Below are positions 57,865-64,000 of a stretch of DNA of 64,000 nt, one piece after another (within the stretch, counting starts at the first letter, position 1; each line of letters opens with the position of its first letter). Under the pieces are notes generated by a model. That model made no database searches and was not told where the DNA came from. It was given only the letters and a program-made list of their open reading frames with translations. Source of the stretch: Schistocephalus solidus. Taxonomy: Eukaryota > Platyhelminthes > Cestoda > Diphyllobothriidea > Diphyllobothriidae. The DNA lies in NCBI GenBank assembly GCA_017591395.1, contig WEDG01004650.1:1-64000 (forward strand). The letters are read 5' to 3'. The translations under genes and the position numbers were made by a program.

Positions 57865-59790
57865 TTGTATCCAGATTATTCGTTCACATATATTGTACAC
57901 TTCGCCTTAACTTATCCCATATATACCATCGTTATATTGATTATATGGTTATTTATCGTTCGCATTATTATGCCGGAAATGTCCGGGTCTTCAGAGGACA
58001 CAGTGTCGAAGGATACTCTCGTGAAGAAAGATACCGAGCTTTACCCACAACCCAGTAGTCCGGCTTCATCCCCATCGCCGAACCGGCCGGATGCTACAAT
58101 GGTGGCAGCGATAACCGGACCATACTCCCCTCCAGTTATTCCACACAATCCTCTCCCCAACCTCGACCAACACCCTCAACCCAGAGTATCCCACGCAGAT
58201 CCCCTCCTCAAACCAGGACCCTACGACGCCAGACACAACATCCGCGACTGGTTGGTCGAACTGTTCTTTTTCATTGTTGATCTTGCCCCTGCCGACCACA
58301 CGAGATATATGTTATGGTTCCTTACACCCCCCACCGTAAGTTGGCGATGACTTCCGGAATTTCCCTCCACACGCCCTTCAATACAGCCAAGGAAATACTA
58401 CTTTCATTATTTGACAACCAAAGTTCCTCTTCAGCAGCCGGCAAGCGACTGTACAGCCTCCGTCAAACACAACAAACCAACGACGAGTTCGCCACCGAGT
58501 TAATACAACTGGCACGTCGCGCCTTTTCGGACCTAACCCTCAAGCGATCGCGATGACCTAGTGCTCAACCGCTTCACATCTGGTCTCCGAGATCACGCAG
58601 TCGTAAATCACTTCATCCTCAACCCGCCTACAAACCTGACTGCTGCACTACAACTCTGCCGGCGGTATGACAGCCGAAAAATCCAAGACATAACCCCGAA
58701 ACCCTGCAAACACAACCCAATGGACCAGACAAATATTTTACCCCCTCCCACATCCACGTGACCCCCGGATACCCGACCACCTACCAAAAGAACGACGCTC
58801 CCACTGCGGTTCCCCAACCACAACCCAGGGTGCCCATACTGCGCGGCGTACAGACCCCACGCACATCATTGCGGACACAACTCTCCCCGTAAGTCCCCGT
58901 TTTTTAACTCTACCCATGTTAATCAAACCAGTCCTGTGTCTGCATTTACTGTTCCACTGCTCCTTGACAACCACACGGTCCATGCACTAGTCGATACTGG
59001 AGCTAACGTATCCCTAGTAACTCCCCTCAACCTTCCTCAGAATTTGCTTAGTCAAATATAACCATTGCCCACACCCCAAAATCTCCGAGCGACAAATGGT
59101 ACCTCGATACCTATTTCCGGAACCATTACGTTACAAGTAGTCGTCAACGATTCCCATGTAACTCACGACTTTTTAGTGACACCCAGCAGCTCGTGGCCCC
59201 TCGTCCTTGGATGAGACTTTCTCACGACCCATGACTGCATCGTCTAAACCCGCGACCGATGGTTATCATTAGCCCCGCACACCAACCTGACTGCCCCAGC
59301 AACCTCTTGCGACGATTTCAACCTCGTGCATAATGCTGTCCTGTCAGCAGCCGCTTTCAACCCTACACCTTGAGATGAAATCCTCCCCTCCCCCCTCTCA
59401 GTAGGCACCATAGCACATTCACAACTAAGGAACCTACTCACCTCTTTCGCCGGGCTCTTCACATGGTCCATGGACACAATCGGCCGTACACACCTAGTAC
59501 AGTACACAGTCGACACCGGCGAAGCCAAACCGATCTGGCAACCCCCACGACGGATCCCGGTACGGTACCGCGACGAAGTCAAAAAAATGCTGGACGAGTT
59601 GTTTGAGGCTAAAATCATCCGGCCTTCTGCATCCTCTTGGGCATCCCCCATAGCTTTAGTACCCAAGAAAGACGGCTCCCTACGTCTATGCATAGACTAT
59701 CACCGACTGAACGCCGTGACGGTACGCGATTCATTTCCACTCCCACGTTTAGACGATACCCTCGACGCGCTTGGCAACGTCTGATTATAT
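57865..59790 (+). mobile_element. Truncated Ty3/Gypsy retrotransposon (gag, protease, RT start)
   Basis: Gag is read in three shifting frames: YDARHNIRDWLVELFFFIVD and DHTRYMLWFLTPP (58225-58340), then LLSLFDNQSSSSAAGKRLYS with LRQTQQTNDEFATELIQLAR (to 58556), then LNRFTSGLRDHAVVNHFI. A Cys/His cluster (C-P-Y-C, then H and C) lies at about 58830-58875. The protease has ALVDTGANVSLV (Asp at about 58993) and later PLVLG. RT starts with QPPRRIPVRYRDEV, SASSWASPIALVPKKDGSLR and CIDYHRLNAVTVRDSFPLPR, then stops at about 59783, before the catalytic Y-x-D-D. RNase H, integrase and 3' LTR are missing. The gag/protease pattern recalls the CsRn1-type clade of flatworms; that is from memory. Confidence 0.9.
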
Positions 59791-62599
59791 TTAACCACCG
59801 ATAAAATATCATTTATTTGAAATAGGACAAGGAGGACCTAACAAGGGACCTTGAAGGGCACAACTCTCAATCGGAGCAGCACTTGAGTATGAGGACTCCC
59901 CTAAAACAGTTTGTTTTTGATCGAATAAAGTCAGTAAGGGGACTATTATAATCCTTTGGCCTCTAGTTTAGCTAGAAGTCGTCTAGGAGGCATTTAATCG
60001 AATTCCTTCCTATGATTAAAGCAGATAACTATAACAGATAGATGATCATTAAAAAGAGAGGTTTGTAGTCACTTTAAGTCATTTTATTGAGGGAATTAGT
60101 CTGTCGACCTTGAGCTCACTATTAAAATTCGAAACTGTCAATAGAATAAACGTCTTCAGTAATAAAACGGAAAACTGAAAATTCAAGGTTATCGATAAGT
60201 TTGGGCCGTGTGCAAGCTGCCACTACGAACACAATGTTCATTATATGTACAATAGTTTCTCAGAAAATGAGAAGTAGACAAGCTAACTGACACACATCGC
60301 ATGGTCTTCCAGGTAGAAAACTATATAAAATAGAGGACTAATGAACTATTTTCTGGTACACCATTTGGGTATGAGCCACACAGAGCTGATTGTTAGCGAC
60401 CGAAAACATTCATAAATGCATTTTTCTTTGGCTATACGCAAGGGCTCTCACTTTAAGGGTGTATTTATTCATTATCTAAAAAGCAGTTTTTTCTTCTGTT
60501 ATAACTAATTTTAAAAATTATGACAATTTTTGCAGTGTCCGGTGTCAAGCCTACACAGACTGTTGAAGACCTTTTTTTCGACTCCTCTGTTGGTGGTCTG
60601 AGAAATCAGCATTGAGAGTATCATGATCGTTTCTCTGGAAATTCTACCATGACCGTCACGACCCCTACGGTCCTTCGCTCGTTCAAATCTAAGCGTATGG
60701 ATTATGCATGCGATGGTTTCCCCTGTCTAGCATCCTTGACGGTTACGGTTATAGCCAGTCGATACGCCTTGGGATCTCACCTGCGGTGCTGAAAAATAGC
60801 CTCTGTCATTACACGATTTCTTCCACAATGAGGAGCGTTCAGCATTAGCATATCGGTCCTAACTAACGCGTATGTTTTTCACCTAGTAGCGACTGTTTTT
60901 TTCTCCTTGAAATCCTACAAACCTCATTCAAGATATGCCTCCTAAATTAAAATTCCCAATGAATCTTTTTCACTGTCTGCTCATTTATTTAACTTTTTGA
61001 CCACACTGATTTGTGCCAATTGTCATCAGCAATAACTGGCCTATTATTCAAAACTTAACTGTACACGATTTCGCGCTTTTTTAATTTGTTTATCCAATGA
61101 AAGTTCCCTTCCGCGTACTCAAATAAAACATATATCTCTCTACATCAAATGTTTTTCGATAGCTTCTTTATTATTATACATAAGTTTATGATTGTTAAAG
61201 AATTTTCTTAAAAAAATAATTTGCAAAACTTATTTTTTATCGCTGCCTGTTAGCGGTAAAATTTTTGTGTTTTAAACATCATGCATGTTCTAAGCAATTC
61301 GGTTGCGCAACAAGCCTGACGCCTAAGCTTTGATCTAGCTTTATGAAACGACTATTTCTAGTTGGTTCATAAAGCTAAACCGAACATAATCAACAATATA
61401 ATATAAAATACAAATATGAAGACTGTAGGACAGCTTTGAGCGTTTCTTACCGTTGAAAGTTTCTTGCTCCTAACCGATTTCCACCTTTTGAGCGATCGAT
61501 TCAAATAAGTATAATTAGTTGGCAGACCCCACACCGGAATGGACGGCAATCACACGTGATTGGAAGTGCCAATCCTTTAGAATTGACCGCAGCCTTTTCT
61601 ACCTCTGTCGAATAAATATTATCGAGCGTCTATAACATACTATTATTGACCCTTACAATTCTTACCCAGATACATTCATCCCCATTCTGTATAGCTGTTT
61701 AATTTTCAATTTTTATTATTTCTAAACCTTGGAAGGCCGGGTTTTTACTAAAACAAACTCCTAATTTCGAAACACTTCTATTTGAATCCTACAACAAAAA
61801 CAAACCTCAATTAGTAACTGAAAAGAGGAGTTTGTTTTAGGTTTTTCTCTTGTGTGCTAAGGCTTTGATGGCGCCCAAAAAGTGCTCAATCAATAAACAT
61901 ATTGACTATTACGTGTAGCTTAGAAGCTTATTTTCTTGGCGAGAATGTGATTAGAAATAATTTTTCAAGAGGTTTTGGGGGAACCAGGGTTTTATGAACG
62001 CCTCGATAATTATTAACGTCCGAACAAAATTCCGTCTTTAAGACAAGAAGAATAATATATATCTTCAATGAGCCAGGAAATAATCTATTTAACAGATAAA
62101 CTTAGAATATATGGCTAAGCAATCGGGGGAATCTCGGTAGTCTCTTGATACCTGAGATTGGAATATCATCAGTCCCCATAGATTGCGAGCTTTTTAGAAA
62201 AATTATGTGTTACCGAGTTAATTCTTAGTAGAAATATATGATACTTATGATATTGAATGAATATGGCTGAAACGGCGGAACCGGTTCAGCTTCCATCGTA
62301 AGATATTTTGTTAAAAAATCATTAAACAGTTTGGCCTTGTTAAAGTCTTCGAGAAAAAATTAATAGAAGGAATGGAATTAATGGAGGAGTTTTGTAACCT
62401 AGTTTAACGTAGGGCCGATGAAGGAACAGTTGAGCTACAGTTTCTGCAGGGCACAGCTCACTAAGTGCGCAAGAGTAGGTAAGAGTTAGCAAGTTCGTTA
62501 CCACGACCAGTCTTATACATTGCCTAATACAAGTTCCTTCTCGAACACCAAGATACTCAACTGGCATCTAGACAGCAAACACAATATCCTCATTAAAGG
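59791..62599. other. No gene recognised, AT-rich
   Basis: Low GC and no long open frames. A minus-strand stretch at 62300-62350 reads DFNKAKLFNDFLTKYLT, which recalls the endonuclease-RT linker of CR1-like LINEs, but too little is preserved for a firm call. Confidence 0.4.
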
Positions 62600-64000
62600 G
62601 GTTCCTAAGTCAACTTCTCTGATTAAAAAAGGAGAGGGTATAACATGACCTGGATCTGTTCCAAACATATTAAAATGCCATCCGTCAAGATGGAGAATAC
62701 TTTACTGAGCACGAAGCTTTCCATCTAGAGAACGCTAATGCTTCTCATGAACTGTTATCACCACAACCTCTTAAAATCCTTCTCAAAAATGAATTGCAGA
62801 CCTCACAGCTTATCGAACGGAGAATGGGTCTTTTACCAATACAGAGATGTGTTTTTTCCGCCGGATTATAAACCAGTGGAAAGGCACAAAGTGATGAAGC
62901 TGAGGGCCGAACTGAAGAGGAGGAAAATGGCTCCGAATACGCGACAAGAATATCATACTGATGAAGAGTTCCTTCCTAGGGCAGACTCATTTTATCATCA
63001 GAGCTGGCCGTTGCCGTGAAGACGGATGATGAAGATCATGTAGTCAAATGTTCAGAGCCCTTTCAACAAAATGAGTGAGTTCAGGGCAAGCCGCAGATAT
63101 AATAACCCTGAGATAAACGTGGCTCTCAGAAGATATTCGAGAGCACGCCGTATCCCTTCGTGGTTATCAACTCTTAAGAAGAGACAAGAGAAGCCGTGGA
63201 GGTGGAATCGTTGTTTATGTTGGCTCTAATATAACTGCAATTTCCGAGGTTAATCCCTTGACAGCAAATTGGAAGTTTTATCTTAAACTCTTAAATACGC
63301 CCGGCCACTAGCATTCGCAGTTGCATACCATACCTCAAACTTTGAATATCGAACGCGAAATCCTTTTCCTAACGGAGCTGATCAGGACTTGCTAGAACAA
63401 AGATGTCCTTAGCCATGGAGACTTTAATGCTCATAATGTTGACTGGCAAACGTGAACGGTTTCGGGCCCAACGAGCACATTCGGTCATCGTTTGCTTGAG
63501 ATGGTAGCCGAAAAATTGCTCTACCAGGATGTACCGTTCAGGACACGTGTTATAGAAGGACAACATTCGAATTGTCCAGAACCGGTTTTCACCAGAATCA
63601 GGGAAAGTGTGTTCGATTTAAAAGATCTCTCACCAGTGGTAGCTAGTGAGCAGATTGTTCTGCTATTTGATTATGCCATGTTCTCGAATTCTGATTCACT
63701 TACAGAAATGGAAACACAACTTTCAGCAATATCGTGGACAACCAAATCATGGGGAACCGATACGAAGAATTCTAGAGTATGTTGAGCTCCCTGGTTAGAT
63801 GAATTATTAATCGTTGTTGTCCCCTAACACAAAAAAACAAAAAATCATCTGCTGTGGATAAACCGCAAACTTCACGTCTCTTTAAAAAGAAGAAATGAGA
63901 TGTGGAAGCGGTTGCGACTTACGTGGAGTCTCGAACAATTGCAGGAATAAAAACGACAACTGATATCTGTAAGCGTGAGACAAACCGACTCAGAAGGAGC
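62600..64000 (+). pseudogene. CR1-like LINE 5' part with endonuclease, runs off the window
   Basis: Matches 50160-50830 at first. Pieces: VFFPPDYKPVERHKVMKLRA and ELKRRKMAP (62850-62935), then SFYHQSWPLP and a stop. The endonuclease then appears in broken frames: NVQSPFNKMSE (about 63045), SRGGGIVVYVGSNITAISE (about 63190-63250), HGDFNAHNVDWQ (63412-63447) and SLTEMETQLSAI. Farther on, IMGNRYEEF lies near 63750. RT would follow beyond the window. Stops and frameshifts mark it as dead. Confidence 0.8.

Noticed and set aside
1..64000. CRISPR arrays, bacterial operons, rRNA genes
   Set aside because: No regularly spaced short repeats, ribosome-binding patterns or rRNA signatures; all evidence is eukaryotic.

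Overview
The window is eukaryotic, animal-type nuclear DNA: introns with GT..AG borders, non-LTR and Penelope-like retroelements, and two conserved eukaryotic genes. Introns of 34 and 36 nt, together with these CR1-like, RTE-like and GIY-YIG Penelope-like families, point to a flatworm. The RTE fragments resemble elements I recall from diphyllobothriid tapeworms; that narrower placement is inference. Two host genes are recognised with high confidence. (1) GTF2A2 (TFIIA small/gamma subunit), + strand, 9413-10688, three exons. (2) PGD (decarboxylating 6-phosphogluconate dehydrogenase), - strand, 47347 down to 17975. Twelve PGD exons were found; all splice borders found keep frame. The coding segment expected between 21880 and 18097, about 40 residues, was not found. 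The two genes lie tail to tail about 7.3 kb apart. Layout: 1-4.8 kb is a nest of broken CR1-like LINEs. 5.8-6.1 kb has a possible Lys/Arg-rich terminal exon of an unidentified gene. 7.7-8.8 kb is an old antisense LINE RT. 9.4-10.7 kb is GTF2A2. 10.7-18 kb is intergenic with two copies of a GC-rich SINE-like repeat. 18-47.3 kb is PGD; its introns hold Penelope-like element pieces (18.2, 24.5-25.7, 27.5-28.3 and 39.7-40.9 kb), an RTE-like LINE (35.5-38.8 kb), three more SINE-like copies, a 917-bp fold-back element with TA flanks, and TA microsatellites. 48.9 kb has a tRNA-like sequence. 49.3-56.3 kb is dense LINE material with an 86-bp tandem repeat. 57.9-59.8 kb is a truncated Ty3/Gypsy element. 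62.6 kb to the end is another LINE 5' region. None of the mobile elements appears intact: all show stops, frameshifts or truncation. I see no wholly new system. The best leads are the long C-terminal tail on TFIIA gamma, the recurrent head-to-head arrangement of Penelope-like 3' ends, the missing PGD exon, and the contrast between tiny 5' introns and very long downstream introns in PGD. All similarity statements come from reading and memory of the families; no database search was run.
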